DNA of 64,000 nucleotides from Rhizobium sp. N324 (GTDB lineage: Bacteria; Pseudomonadota; Alphaproteobacteria; Rhizobiales; Rhizobiaceae), in assembly GCF_001664485.1 (NCBI RefSeq), contig NZ_CP013630.1:3661001-3725000 (forward strand), written 5' to 3'. Every line of letters begins with the position of its first letter. Positions within the stretch are counted from its first letter, which is position 1. A program made the translations under genes and the position numbers. Shown here piece after piece: positions 8,294-17,570 of the stretch. The notes beneath the pieces were generated by a model. It had not been told where the DNA came from and made no database searches. It was given only the letters and a program-made list of their open reading frames with translations.

Positions 8294-9509
8294 GATCCCC
8301 GCCCTGGGTCCGGCCCAGAAGCTTGTTGACGAAATCGGGCAGGCCGCGGGCATGGCCGGTCTCGACATCGACGACCGTGCTCATGCCGACGCGAAGCGGC
8401 GGCTTGCCCTCGGTGTCTTCGATGCTGACGCGCATCGGAATGCGCTGGACGACCTTTACCCAGTTGCCGGTGGTGTTCTGCGCCGGCAGCAGCGAGAAGC
8501 TGGAGCCGGAGGCCGGGCTGATGCTCTCGACCTTGCCCTTCCACATCACACCGGGATAGGTGTCGACATAGATCTCGGCTGTCTGGCCGGGTTTGACATA
8601 GGTGAGCTCGGTTTCCTTCGGGCTGGCGGCGATCCACAGGTGATCGGTGGCAACGAGCGAGAATGCTTGCTGCGAGGCCTGCAGGTAGGAGCCGACCTGC
8701 AGCGCGTTGACATTGGTGACGATGCCGTCGAACGGCGCCTTGACGACGCTGTGATCGAGTTCGCGCTGGGCATTGTCGACATTCGACTTGGCCTGCAGGT
8801 AGAGCGGATTTTCCTCGATCGGCTGGTCGGCAGAACCACCGAGCTGGGCAAGAGTGGTTGCGGCTTCGGCCTTGGCGACAGTCACCTTCTGCCGGGCGGC
8901 TTCGAGATTGTGCTTGGCCTCGTCATAAGCCGATTGTGTGGCGCTGCCGTTGTTGACGAGATTCTGCTGCCGGTCGAACTGATCCTGGTAATAAGGCAGA
9001 TCGGCTTGCGCCTGGGTGATCTCGGCCAGCGACTGCTGATAGCTGGCCTTGAGGTTCATGATCTGGTTGCGCTGCACGCCGAGCTGCGCCTTGGCGCCAT
9101 CGAGCGCGATCTTGAAGGAATCGGCTCTCAGGCTGAAGAGCACCTGCCCAGCTTTAACAGCCTCGTTCTCACGCACGTCGATCTGCTCGACGATACCCGA
9201 GACATCGGTGGTGAGCCCGACCATATCGGCCTGGAGGTAGGCATTGTCGGTCGACATCACCTGGCCGCCATTGACGTAATAATAACCGCCAACGACGAGG
9301 GCCACCGGCAGCAGGGCGAACAGGATCGGCCGCGTGAGACTGCGCCGGCGGCGGACCTTGTTGCCGCCAGGCGCAGCCACGGCGACAGCCGGCGCTGAAT
9401 TGGATGAAGGCGCTTCGGCTACCGTTTCCTGCTGTTTGGCTTGATTTTCTTCGAAAGGTGTCTTGGCATTGGCGTCGGCAACGACGCGGAGGGGGGATTG
9501 ATCAGCCAT
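8286..9509 (-). CDS. emrA: HlyD/EmrA-family secretion adaptor
   Basis: Membrane fusion protein of 407 residues that links EmrB to an outer-membrane channel. A cytoplasmic tail of about 60 residues precedes one membrane anchor (FALLPVALVVGGYYYVNGG). The lipoyl halves carry MSTDNAYLQADMVGLTTDVS and DHSVVKAPFDGIVTNVN, flanking a long Gln/Ala-rich coiled-coil hairpin (about 120-230). The beta-barrel segment includes AEIYVDTYPGVMWKG. The ATG at 9509 lies within the last 8 bases of marR (sequence ATGGCTGA), so it was chosen over the ATG at 9521. Gene order marR-emrA-emrB is the classic emr arrangement. Confidence 0.93.
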   Translation of the reverse strand: MADQSPLRVVADANAKTPFEENQAKQQETVAEAPSSNSAPAVAVAAPGGNKVRRRRSLTRPILFALLPVALVVGGYYYVNGGQVMSTDNAYLQADMVGLTTDVSGIVEQIDVRENEAVKAGQVLFSLRADSFKIALDGAKAQLGVQRNQIMNLKASYQQSLAEITQAQADLPYYQDQFDRQQNLVNNGSATQSAYDEAKHNLEAARQKVTVAKAEAATTLAQLGGSADQPIEENPLYLQAKSNVDNAQRELDHSVVKAPFDGIVTNVNALQVGSYLQASQQAFSLVATDHLWIAASPKETELTYVKPGQTAEIYVDTYPGVMWKGKVESISPASGSSFSLLPAQNTTGNWVKVVQRIPMRVSIEDTEGKPPLRVGMSTVVDVETGHARGLPDFVNKLLGRTQGGDHE

Positions 9510-9966
9510 CGTTCGTCTCATTCTCGTCGACCGGGCTCCGGCATGCCTGAACCAGGTTCGTCTTCATTACGGATAGGATGTGGAAAAGCTGCTCGCGCTG
9601 CTCGGGCGTAATGCTTTGCAACGCTTCTGCGCGGGTGGTGTCGCCAAGCTCGCGCATTTCGGCGAGCAGCGGATGCGCCTCGTCGCGCATGTAGAGCAGC
9701 CAGATCCGCCGGTCGGTCGGGTGCTGGCGCCGCTCGATCAGCCCGCGTTCGGCGAGCTTGTCGAGAATGCGCACCAGGGTGATCGGTTCGACCTCGAGGA
9801 TTTCGGCAAGGCCGCTCTGATGGATGCCTTCGTTGTTCGAGAGGTAGGCCAGCGTCTGCCACTGCGACCGGGTCAGCCCAAGGCACTTCGCGCGCTGCTC
9901 GAACCGCTTGCGCAGCAGCCGTGCGACGTCGTGGAGAAGGAAGCCGAGTGTGGGCGTGGCGCTCAT
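9502..9966 (-). CDS. MarR-family repressor of the emr operon
   Basis: A 154-residue MarR-type winged-helix regulator. The N-terminal dimerisation helix is FLLHDVARLLRKRFEQRAK. The recognition region runs through LTRSQWQTLAYLSNNEGIHQ and ILEVEPITLVRILDKLAERG, followed by the wing RRQHPTDRRIWLLYM. Such proteins usually repress the adjacent efflux genes and release DNA on binding phenolic or hydrophobic compounds. It is the first gene of the operon; a perfect palindrome sits 21-38 bases before the start codon, so autoregulation is likely. Confidence 0.93.
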   Translation of the reverse strand: MSATPTLGFLLHDVARLLRKRFEQRAKCLGLTRSQWQTLAYLSNNEGIHQSGLAEILEVEPITLVRILDKLAERGLIERRQHPTDRRIWLLYMRDEAHPLLAEMRELGDTTRAEALQSITPEQREQLFHILSVMKTNLVQACRSPVDENETNDG

Positions 9967-9986
9967 GAAAACCTGCGATCGTTAAT

Positions 9987-10004
9987 TTATAAGCATACTT
10001 ATAA
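9987..10004. promoter_or_regulatory. Perfect palindrome, candidate MarR operator
   Basis: TTATAAG-CATA-CTTATAA, an 18-base inverted repeat with perfect 7-base arms, lies directly before marR and within the likely promoter region. Its size and symmetry fit MarR-family operators. Binding is inferred from position. Confidence 0.6.
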
Positions 10005-10023
10005 TATCGGTAGATATATTGAG

Positions 10024-10040
10024 CTTGTGCAATGCACAAG
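10024..10040. promoter_or_regulatory. 17-base perfect palindrome CTTGTGCA-A-TGCACAAG
   Basis: A perfect odd palindrome with 8-base arms lies 20 bases beyond the MarR operator candidate, in the region between marR and the antiporter gene. It could be a second operator for the marR promoter or one for the rightward gene 172 bases downstream. The rest of 10041-10212 shows only a short hairpin, GCCTCC-GTC-GGAGGC, just before the antiporter start. Confidence 0.4.
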
Positions 10041-10212
10041 GGCATGGACGGCAGAATCGCCACCTCGACGAAAATGCCGCAGGCCGGTCGAGCCCGTCCG
10101 CGCTTCCCTCCTGCGGTCCTTTCGAGGCATGAGACAGTAGCCATGGCGCAGCGCCGCCCTAATTTTCCGCGGTAGGAACAGCCTCCGTCGGAGGCACGCA
10201 TTGGGGAGCGCG

Positions 10213-11757
10213 ATGGCATTCTTCGAAAGCATGCTGACGCTGCTGCTGGTAGCAATCGTCTTCCTGCAATTCTCCAGGAAATTCCGCATCCCTTATCCCA
10301 CCATGCTGGCGATCGCCGGCATCATCGTCGCGGCCGTGCCCTGGGCGCCCGAGGTTGCGATCGATCCCGAACTGGCACTGGCGCTGCTGATCGCACCGCT
10401 GCTTTTCGATGCCGCCTATGATCTGCCGCCGCGAACATTGCGACGCAACTGGCTGCCGCTCTTTTCGCTCGCCGCCATCGCCGTGATCGTGACGGCCGCA
10501 GCCGTTGCCGCCGTTGGCGTGACGATGGCCGGCCTGCCGCTTGCCGCGGCCATCGCACTCGGCGCTATCGTCGCGCCGCCGGATGCGGCGGCGGCGACCG
10601 CCATGCTCGACCGCTTCGACCTGCCGCGTCAGACCTATGTGATCCTGAAGGGCGAAAGCCTTCTCAACGATGCCGTGGCGCTCCTGATCTTCAGCGCCGC
10701 GGTGGCCGCCGCCGCCAGCCCCGCCCTCTTCACCGGCGCCCTGGCGGAACTGGCGCTGGCGGTGCCGGGCGGCCTCATTCTCGGTTATCTCCTCGGCCGT
10801 CTCTACATGATTGTCGGGTTGAAGCTCGCCGGCACGCTCGGCGGCACCCTGCTCGAATTCGTCGCCACCTTCGGCACCTGGATCATCGCCGAGCGGCTGC
10901 ACCTTTCGGCGATCCTCGCCATCGTCGTCTATGCGATGGTGATCGCCCGCTACATGCCCGAGCGCCAGACGGCCCGCCACCGCATTCATTCCTATTCGGT
11001 CTGGGAAGCAGCGGTCTTCCTGCTCAACGTGCTGGCCTTCCTGCTGATGGGCTTGCAGGTCCGTCAGATCGTCCTCGATCTCGATCCCGGCCGGCTGAAT
11101 TTCGCGATCATCCTGGCCGCCGCGGTCTTCGTCACCGTCATCCTCGTGCGTCTGGCCTGGGTGCTCTTCTACAACCGCGCGATCACCTTCCTCGCCAAGC
11201 GCGGTTACACCAGACAAACCGTTCCCACCTTTGCGACCAGCCTGCTGGCCGGCTGGTGCGGCATGCGCGGCCTCGTCACGCTGGCGACCGCGCTCGCCCT
11301 GCCGATCGATTTCCCCGATCGCGACATTATCCTGCTCAGCGCGCTCGCCGTCGTTCTCGGCACGCTGATCGTCCAGGGCCTGACGCTCGGACCGCTGATC
11401 CGCTTCCTGAAATTCGAGCCGGACACCTCTTTGGATCGCGACCTCACCAGAGCCCGGGTCGCGTTGATCGATGCGGCACTGGCCGAACTTGCAGGCGGCG
11501 AGGACAAAGCCACCCGCATCCTGCGGGACGTCTACACCTCCGAGCGCGAGATCGCCGCCGATGGCAAACACCCGCGCGAGGTCAGCAGGCTCGACAAGCA
11601 GCGCCGCAGCGTCATTGCCGCCAAACGCCGCAAACTGGCAGCGATGCGCCGTGCCGACGAAATCGACGACGATGTCTTTCACACGCTGGAACAGGAGCTC
11701 GATTGGGCCGAACTCGCCGTCCTGCCGCCCGGCCGCGACGAGATCGTCGAGAGCTGA
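10213..11757 (+). CDS. Na+/H+ antiporter, CPA1 family
   Basis: Cation:proton antiporter of 514 residues with about 12 membrane helices over residues 1-400 and a charged cytoplasmic tail of about 110 residues. Family marks are the discontinuous-helix segment ALGAIVAPPDAAAATAMLD and the ion-site motif KGESLLNDAVALLIF, which contains the Asn-Asp pair typical of electroneutral CPA1 exchangers. A conserved arginine segment (GWCGMRGLVTLA) lies in a later helix. The ATG at 10213 has GGGGAG just before it, so it was preferred to the TTG at 10201. It acts in the inner membrane in pH or salt balance. No co-transcribed partner is evident. Confidence 0.92.
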   Translation: MAFFESMLTLLLVAIVFLQFSRKFRIPYPTMLAIAGIIVAAVPWAPEVAIDPELALALLIAPLLFDAAYDLPPRTLRRNWLPLFSLAAIAVIVTAAAVAAVGVTMAGLPLAAAIALGAIVAPPDAAAATAMLDRFDLPRQTYVILKGESLLNDAVALLIFSAAVAAAASPALFTGALAELALAVPGGLILGYLLGRLYMIVGLKLAGTLGGTLLEFVATFGTWIIAERLHLSAILAIVVYAMVIARYMPERQTARHRIHSYSVWEAAVFLLNVLAFLLMGLQVRQIVLDLDPGRLNFAIILAAAVFVTVILVRLAWVLFYNRAITFLAKRGYTRQTVPTFATSLLAGWCGMRGLVTLATALALPIDFPDRDIILLSALAVVLGTLIVQGLTLGPLIRFLKFEPDTSLDRDLTRARVALIDAALAELAGGEDKATRILRDVYTSEREIAADGKHPREVSRLDKQRRSVIAAKRRKLAAMRRADEIDDDVFHTLEQELDWAELAVLPPGRDEIVES

Positions 11758-12016
11758 CGCCATCCCTGACGTTTGATGGATTTTGCAACCGCAGCCAATT
11801 GGCGTTTGCTATTTTTCGCCGCTGCCGTTTATATCCGGTTCCATAGCGTTACGATTTTTCCGATGTGCATTGCGTGCCGGCCTTCCTTTCCAAGATTGGA
11901 CGCCGGAGGAAATCGCGGGGGCCGAGGCCTTCGTTCACAGCAGCAAGATACGAATAGCATCACTTCATCTTAGCTTCGGCGGCAGTCGATCGGCTGTCGA
12001 GATTGGAGGGACCGGT

Positions 12017-13195
12017 ATGACTTACGCACTTCGACAGATGTTGGTGCTTGGCTGCATCGCCACGTTCATGCCGCTGGCTGCGATGGCGCAAGGCGCTCCG
12101 TCCGCCCCTCCTCCCGTCACCGTCGCAAAGCCGGTGGTGCGCGATGTCATCGACAATGACGAGTTCATCGGCCGCTTCCAGCCGGTCGACGAAGTCTCCA
12201 TCCGCTCGCGCGTCGGCGGCTATCTGCAGGAAGTCCATTTCGAGGATGGCGCTCTGGTGAAGCAGGGCGACCTACTCTTCGTCATCGACCAGCGGCCGTT
12301 CATAACAGCGCTCAACCAGGCAAAGGCGGCGCTCGAAGCCTCGCAATCCGCGCTCGTCTTTGCCGACGCGCAGTACAAACGCGCCCAGTCACTCGCATCG
12401 AGCGGCAGCCAGTCGGCACAGACACTGGACGATCGCCGCCGCGAATTCGATTCCGCCGAGGCCAATGTCCGCGGCGCCCAGGCCGCAGCCGATCGCGCTG
12501 CTCTCGACATGGAATATACCGAGATCAAGGCGCCGCTCAGCGGCCGCATCGACCGCCGCCTGATCTCGACCGGCAATCTCGTGCAGGCCGACCAGACGGT
12601 GCTCACCACCATCGTTTCGCTCGATCCGATCGATTTCTATTTCGACGTCGACGAACGTCGCCTGCTAAATTTTGCCGATACCGCGCGCAAGCAGGGCAAG
12701 GATCTTCAATTGGGTGGCGGCGGCGTCGACGTGTCCGTTGCGATCTCGGATCCGACGGCCAAACCCTTCACGGGAAAACTCGATTTCGCCGAAAACCGGG
12801 TCGACAACGAAAGCGGCACCATCCGCATCCGTGCACGCCTGCCAAATCCCGATCTTATCCTTCAGCCGGGCCTCTTCGGCCGCGTCCAGGTCGCAGCCTC
12901 CAATACCTATAAGGCCATTCTCGTCCCGGACGAGGCAATCGGCTCGGATCAGAACGAGCGCGTCGTCTATGTGGTTGACCCGCAAGGAAAGGTTTCGACC
13001 AAGCCCGTGCGACCCGGCCCGCGGCTCTACGGCTATCGGGTGATCCGCGAAGGCCTCGACGGCACCGAGACGATCATCGTCAACGGCCTGATGCGCGCCA
13101 GGCCGGGTTCGACGATCACGCCGCAGATGAGCGAACTGCCGCAGGAGCGGCAGGACACCCCGCCTGAAGCCGCCAATGCGGAGAGCGGACAATGA
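12017..13195 (+). CDS. RND efflux periplasmic adaptor (membrane fusion protein)
   Basis: Adaptor of 392 residues. The ATG at 12017 follows GGAGGG by 6 bases and opens a clear Sec signal peptide (hydrophobic to about residue 24, cleavage near AMAQG), which fixes the start although the frame is open further upstream. Lipoyl halves EVSIRSRVGGYL and GALVKQGDLLFVIDQRPF flank the helical hairpin (about 95-165), then come DMEYTEIKAPLSGRID and the barrel segment LQPGLFGRVQVA. The stop overlaps the permease start by four bases (ATGA), so the two are translationally coupled. The 259 bases before the gene show no regulator gene. Confidence 0.94.
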   Translation: MTYALRQMLVLGCIATFMPLAAMAQGAPSAPPPVTVAKPVVRDVIDNDEFIGRFQPVDEVSIRSRVGGYLQEVHFEDGALVKQGDLLFVIDQRPFITALNQAKAALEASQSALVFADAQYKRAQSLASSGSQSAQTLDDRRREFDSAEANVRGAQAAADRAALDMEYTEIKAPLSGRIDRRLISTGNLVQADQTVLTTIVSLDPIDFYFDVDERRLLNFADTARKQGKDLQLGGGGVDVSVAISDPTAKPFTGKLDFAENRVDNESGTIRIRARLPNPDLILQPGLFGRVQVAASNTYKAILVPDEAIGSDQNERVVYVVDPQGKVSTKPVRPGPRLYGYRVIREGLDGTETIIVNGLMRARPGSTITPQMSELPQERQDTPPEAANAESGQ

Positions 13196-16100
13196 GATTC
13201 GCGCACTTCTTCGTCGACCGGCCGATCTTTGCGGCCGTCATCTCGATTCTCTTTCTCGTCGTCGGCGGCATCGCCTACACGCAACTGCCGGTCTCCCAAT
13301 ATCCGGAGATCGCGCCACCGACCATCGTCGTGCGCACCTCCTATCCCGGCGCCGACCCGCAGACGATCGCCGATACCGTTTCGACTCCGCTCGAACAGCA
13401 GATCAACGGCGTCGAAGACATGCTTTACATGTCGTCCTATTCCAGCGCCGACGGCGCCATGTCGCTGACGATCACCTTCAAGCTCGGCACCGATCTCGAC
13501 AAGGTGCAGGTGCTTGTTCAGAACCGCGTTTCGATCGCGCTGCCGCGACTTCCGGAAGAGGTCCAGCGGCTCGGCGTCACCACCGACAAGAGTTCGCCCG
13601 ACCTGATGATGGTGGTGCATCTCCTGTCGCCCTCGCATCGCTATGACCAGCTTTACGTTTCGAATTATGCCCGCAACCGCATCCGCGACGTTCTCGTCCG
13701 CCTCGACGGCGTCGGCGACGTGCAGATCTTCGGCGAACGCCAGTATTCGATGCGCATCTGGCTCGATCCGGAAAAGCTCTCGGCCTACGGCATGACCTCC
13801 GACGACGTCGTCTCCGCCCTGCGGGACCAGAACGTCCAGGTCTCCGGCGGCAAGATCGGCGCGCCGCCGGTGACCGGCAAGAACGCCTTCGAATATACGG
13901 TGCGAACGGATGGACGTTTCTCCGACGTGCGCGAATTCCGCTACGTCATCGTCAAATCGACGGGCGCCGGCCGGCTCGTGCAGTTGCAGGATGTCGCCCG
14001 CATCGAACTCGGCGCCCAGGACTACGTCACCAACAGCTATCTCAACAACGATCCGGCGGTCGCCCTTGGCGTTTTCGCCCGGCCGGGAACCAACGCACTG
14101 GACACGGCCCATCAGGTCCAGACCCTGATGAAGGAAGTCTCCCAGAATTTCCCGGAGGGCCTGGAATATCGCATCGTCTACGACACCACGGAATTCATCG
14201 CGGATTCGATCAGCGAGGTCTATAGAACCATCGCCGAGGCGGCCATCCTGGTGGCGATCGTCGTTCTGGTCTTCCTGCAATCCTGGCGAACCGCGATCAT
14301 ACCGATCGTCGCCATTCCGGTCTCGCTGATCGGCACCTTCGCCATTCTGCTGGCCTTCGGCTTTTCGCTCAACATGCTCACCCTGTTCGGGCTTGTGCTC
14401 GCCATCGGCATCGTCGTCGACGACGCGATCGTCGTGGTGGAAAACGTCGAGCGCAATCTGGCGCGCGGGATGACGCCGAAGCAGGCGTCCCATGTGACGA
14501 TGGACGAAGTCGGAACCGCCGTTGTCGCCATCTCGCTGGTGCTGATCGCCGTGTTCGTGCCGACAGCTTTCATCCCCGGCATATCGGGCCAGTTCTACAG
14601 GCAGTTCGCCGTGACGATCTCCGTCACCACTGCGATATCGGCCTTGAATTCGCTGACCCTGTCGCCCGCCCTTGCAGGCATATTGCTGAAGACCCACGAC
14701 CATGAAACCAGGCGCGCGAATATCGCCACACGGTTTGGAAGAGGTCTCGCCAGCGGTTTCAATCGCGGCTTCGACAGGATGAGCTCCGGCTATTCATGGA
14801 CTGTGCGGCATCTGGTCAGCAGTTGGGTCGGATTGACAGCGGCGATGGTTGCCTTCGTCTGCCTGCTCGGAGCAACCTGGTACATGAGCACGCGCGTTCC
14901 CGCGGGCTTCATCCCGACCATGGACCAGGGTTACGCGATCGTCGTCATCCAGCTTCCCGATGGCGCCTCGCTCGCGCGCACCGACGCCGTCGTCAAACAG
15001 GTGGGCGATATCGCCCGCACCGTGCCCGGGGTCGGCAATGCCGTGCAATTTGCTGGCTTCAGCGGCGCAACCTTCACCAATGCCTCGAATGCGGGCGTCG
15101 TCTTCGTGCCGTTCAAATCCTTTGCCGAACGCGAGGAAGGCGGTGAGAACGCCAACAAGATCATCGGCGAGCTTTACGGCAAGCTGCAGAGCATCCAGGA
15201 AGCCTTCATCATCGCCATCCCGCCGCCATCCGTGCGTGGCGTCGGCAATTCCGGCGGCTTCAAGATGCAGATTTCCGATCTTGAAAACGCCGACATGACG
15301 CGTGTGCTCGGCCTCGCCCGCCAGATGATGGGTGCGGCGGCCACGACGGAAGGGCTGACCGGGGTCTTTACGACATTCTCGGATGCAAGCCCGCAATATT
15401 TCCTGTCGATCGACCGTGACAAGGCGCGCTTCCTGAATGTGCCGATCCCCAACATCTTCAACGCGCTTTCCATCAATCTCGGCGTCGCCTACGTCAACGA
15501 CTTCAATGCGTTCGGCCGTGTCTACCAGGTCCGCGCGCAGGCCGACCGGCAGTATCGCATGGACAGAGAAGACATCCTCGCTTTGAAAGTTCGATCGGCG
15601 ACCGGCGCCCTGGTTCCGCTTGGAACATTGATGGATATCCAGGATGCCAGCGGCCCGGCGCTTGTCCAACGCTACAACATGTATGTCTCGGTGCCGCTTC
15701 AAGGCAATCCGACGCCAGGCACATCGACAGGCGATGCCATCGCGAAGATGGAAGCGCTGGCGGCAAAGATCCTGCCGCAAGGAACCACATTCGAATGGAC
15801 CGAACTCGCCTACCAGGAGACCCACACCGGCAACACCGCCGTCTACATCTTCGCCCTGTCCGTCGTCTTCGTCTTCCTGGCGCTGGCGGCACAATATGAA
15901 AGCTGGGTTCTGCCGCTGGCGATCATTCTCATCGTGCCGCTTGCGGTGCTCGCCGCGCTGATCGGGGTCTCGCTGCGGGGAATGGACAACAATGTGCTGA
16001 CGCAGATCGGCCTGATCGTGCTGATCGGCCTTGCGGCCAAGAACGCCATTCTGATCGTCGAATTTGCCAGGCAGGCGGAAGACGAGGGCAAGTCGCCGGT

Positions 16101-16377
16101 GGAAGCAGCCATCGAGGCCAGCCATCTTCGCCTGCGCCCGATCCTGATGACGGCATTCGCCTTCATCTTCGGCGTTCTGCCGCTTGCCATCGCCACCGGC
16201 CCCGGCGCCGAGATGCGGCAGTCGCTCGGCACCGCCGTCTTTTCGGGCATGCTTGGCGTGACGATCTTCGGTCTGTTCCTGACGCCGGTCTTCTACGTCG
16301 TGCTGCGCGGCTGGCGCCGCGGCCGGCCGGCGGAAAAACCGGTCGAGACCGTCCCGGTGGAAAGCGAGACGGTCTGA
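13192..16377 (+). CDS. RND multidrug efflux permease (HAE1 family)
   Basis: Full-length trimeric inner-membrane exporter of 1061 residues (AcrB has 1049). The N-terminus MRFAHFFVDRPIFAAVISIL begins helix 1. The proton-relay aspartates are in GIVVDDAIVVVENVERN (helix 4), and the conserved lysine is in GLAAKNAILIVEFARQ (helix 10). The two large periplasmic porter/docking loops lie at about 40-335 and 560-870. It is coupled to the adaptor gene by a four-base overlap. No TolC-like channel gene is present in the window. It resembles the partial permease at the left edge, and the two operons look like diverged duplicates. Confidence 0.96.
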   Translation: MRFAHFFVDRPIFAAVISILFLVVGGIAYTQLPVSQYPEIAPPTIVVRTSYPGADPQTIADTVSTPLEQQINGVEDMLYMSSYSSADGAMSLTITFKLGTDLDKVQVLVQNRVSIALPRLPEEVQRLGVTTDKSSPDLMMVVHLLSPSHRYDQLYVSNYARNRIRDVLVRLDGVGDVQIFGERQYSMRIWLDPEKLSAYGMTSDDVVSALRDQNVQVSGGKIGAPPVTGKNAFEYTVRTDGRFSDVREFRYVIVKSTGAGRLVQLQDVARIELGAQDYVTNSYLNNDPAVALGVFARPGTNALDTAHQVQTLMKEVSQNFPEGLEYRIVYDTTEFIADSISEVYRTIAEAAILVAIVVLVFLQSWRTAIIPIVAIPVSLIGTFAILLAFGFSLNMLTLFGLVLAIGIVVDDAIVVVENVERNLARGMTPKQASHVTMDEVGTAVVAISLVLIAVFVPTAFIPGISGQFYRQFAVTISVTTAISALNSLTLSPALAGILLKTHDHETRRANIATRFGRGLASGFNRGFDRMSSGYSWTVRHLVSSWVGLTAAMVAFVCLLGATWYMSTRVPAGFIPTMDQGYAIVVIQLPDGASLARTDAVVKQVGDIARTVPGVGNAVQFAGFSGATFTNASNAGVVFVPFKSFAEREEGGENANKIIGELYGKLQSIQEAFIIAIPPPSVRGVGNSGGFKMQISDLENADMTRVLGLARQMMGAAATTEGLTGVFTTFSDASPQYFLSIDRDKARFLNVPIPNIFNALSINLGVAYVNDFNAFGRVYQVRAQADRQYRMDREDILALKVRSATGALVPLGTLMDIQDASGPALVQRYNMYVSVPLQGNPTPGTSTGDAIAKMEALAAKILPQGTTFEWTELAYQETHTGNTAVYIFALSVVFVFLALAAQYESWVLPLAIILIVPLAVLAALIGVSLRGMDNNVLTQIGLIVLIGLAAKNAILIVEFARQAEDEGKSPVEAAIEASHLRLRPILMTAFAFIFGVLPLAIATGPGAEMRQSLGTAVFSGMLGVTIFGLFLTPVFYVVLRGWRRGRPAEKPVETVPVESETV

Positions 16378-16407
16378 TCCGCTTCGACAGGCGGCCGATA
16401 AGGCGCG

Positions 16408-17145
16408 TCAGGTGGAAAACAGATGCACCTTACCCTGCCACAGCCGGGCGACGGTCAGCTTGCCGCTGCGATAGGCGCGCGTATCGAGATTGAGCCGCCT
16501 CAAGCGTATGTCGGGCTCGTCGTTCGGCGTATGACCGTGAACGACGAGCTTCGGCAACGGAACCCGGCTTTCGAGAAACCGCTGGCGGATCATGACCAGA
16601 TCCTCGTCGGTCTGCTCGCCGAGCGGCAGCTTCGGATTGATGCCGGCATGCACGAAAATCACGCTTGGCGTCTCCAGCATGACAGGCATCGCCCGCATGA
16701 AATCGATATGCGTGCGCGGCAGCGACTGGCGGAGGAAGGAATCGAGCTTCGCGCCGGAGGGAAAGACGAGCGGCAAATGCTCGGGATCCAGCCCATAGGA
16801 TTTCAGCGACTCCGCCGAACCCATCCGCATCCACTCGTCATAGGAAATCCAGCCATCGATATAGTCGAGCATGGCGATTTCGTGATTGCCGGCGAGACAG
16901 ATGCGATCGAAATCTTCCGGCGGCGGCTCCATCAGATGCGCGATGACCTGAGCCGATTCCGGCCCGCGGTCGATATAGTCGCCAAGCGTGACGATCAGCT
17001 TACGCCCCGGCAGCCGCGCGGCATCGCGTCGGATCGCCTCCTCGGCTTTCGCGAGCAGATCATAGCGCCCATGGATGTCGCCGATCGCATAGGTCGGGAT
17101 CGCGGCAATATCCAGCGTCAGACGCGGTCTCGACTGGCGTGCCAT
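16408..17145 (-). CDS. Metallophosphoesterase / PPP-type protein phosphatase
   Basis: A 245-residue dinuclear-metal phosphatase. The PPP signature motifs are all present: GDIHGRYDLL (residues about 22), GDYIDRGPES (about 57), LAGNHEIAML (about 88), the histidine of VHAGINP (about 165) and VVHGHTP (about 207). These residues bind two metal ions and the substrate phosphate. The ATG at 17145, with GAGG 8 bases before it, gives the normal N-terminus; upstream in-frame ATGs would add an unconserved stretch. It could be a Ser/Thr protein phosphatase or a diadenosine-tetraphosphatase-like enzyme; the sequence alone does not decide. Confidence 0.9.
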   Translation of the reverse strand: MARQSRPRLTLDIAAIPTYAIGDIHGRYDLLAKAEEAIRRDAARLPGRKLIVTLGDYIDRGPESAQVIAHLMEPPPEDFDRICLAGNHEIAMLDYIDGWISYDEWMRMGSAESLKSYGLDPEHLPLVFPSGAKLDSFLRQSLPRTHIDFMRAMPVMLETPSVIFVHAGINPKLPLGEQTDEDLVMIRQRFLESRVPLPKLVVHGHTPNDEPDIRLRRLNLDTRAYRSGKLTVARLWQGKVHLFST

Positions 17146-17570
17146 TTTCGAAACCTCGCCGTTGCGAGCAAGAGTACCGCTCATCATGTTTCTCGATCAA
17201 GAAAGCCCACTTGACGGTAAGTAGAGTGGAGCACAAGGCAATCAAGCTGGTAAGAAAATTCAAAGCGCTCGGGTTTTGTAGAAAAACCGGCCTTATCATT
17301 CGCGGGCCGATCCCTCACTCCTGTATTCCGAAAGCATGTCGCGCAAAAGTGTGGAGCGGTTTTCCCAGGCAAAGCGCGAAGCGCTTTTGCGGCAACGACA
17401 TGCGCAAAACAAAGAGCTAAAGCGCAAGCGGCGTATCTGAAAGATCGCGACGTGCTTTAGCATCGGCCCGACAATCGGGGCGATTTTCGGAAGGCACGAG
17501 CCGCGGAGGCCTGTTGCAGCATTGTTTACGCGTCTGAAAGGACTCATGGCGCTGTCGGAAAGAGTGACCG
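17146..17570. repeat. Gene-free gap holding a rhizobial palindromic intergenic repeat
   Basis: No convincing gene is present. The right half holds a repeat bounded by GCATGTCG (17334-17341) and its reverse complement CGACATGC (17396-17403). Inside are AAAAGTGTGGAGCGGTTTT and the hairpin AAGCGC-GA-AGCGCTT. The flank AAACAAAGAGCTAAAGCGC continues the same element. This structure matches a repeat class I know to be frequent between rhizobial genes; it could fold in RNA and act on mRNA ends. A promoter for the rightward gene must also lie here but no clear consensus stands out. Confidence 0.6.

Noticed and set aside
10159..11763. 534-codon minus-strand frame over the antiporter gene
   Set aside because: The plus strand encodes a membrane antiporter with family motifs; the minus frame is charged low-complexity sequence.
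13033..14703. 556-codon minus-strand frame within the RND permease gene
   Set aside because: Opposite strand carries an unmistakable full-length RND permease; the frame is a shadow.
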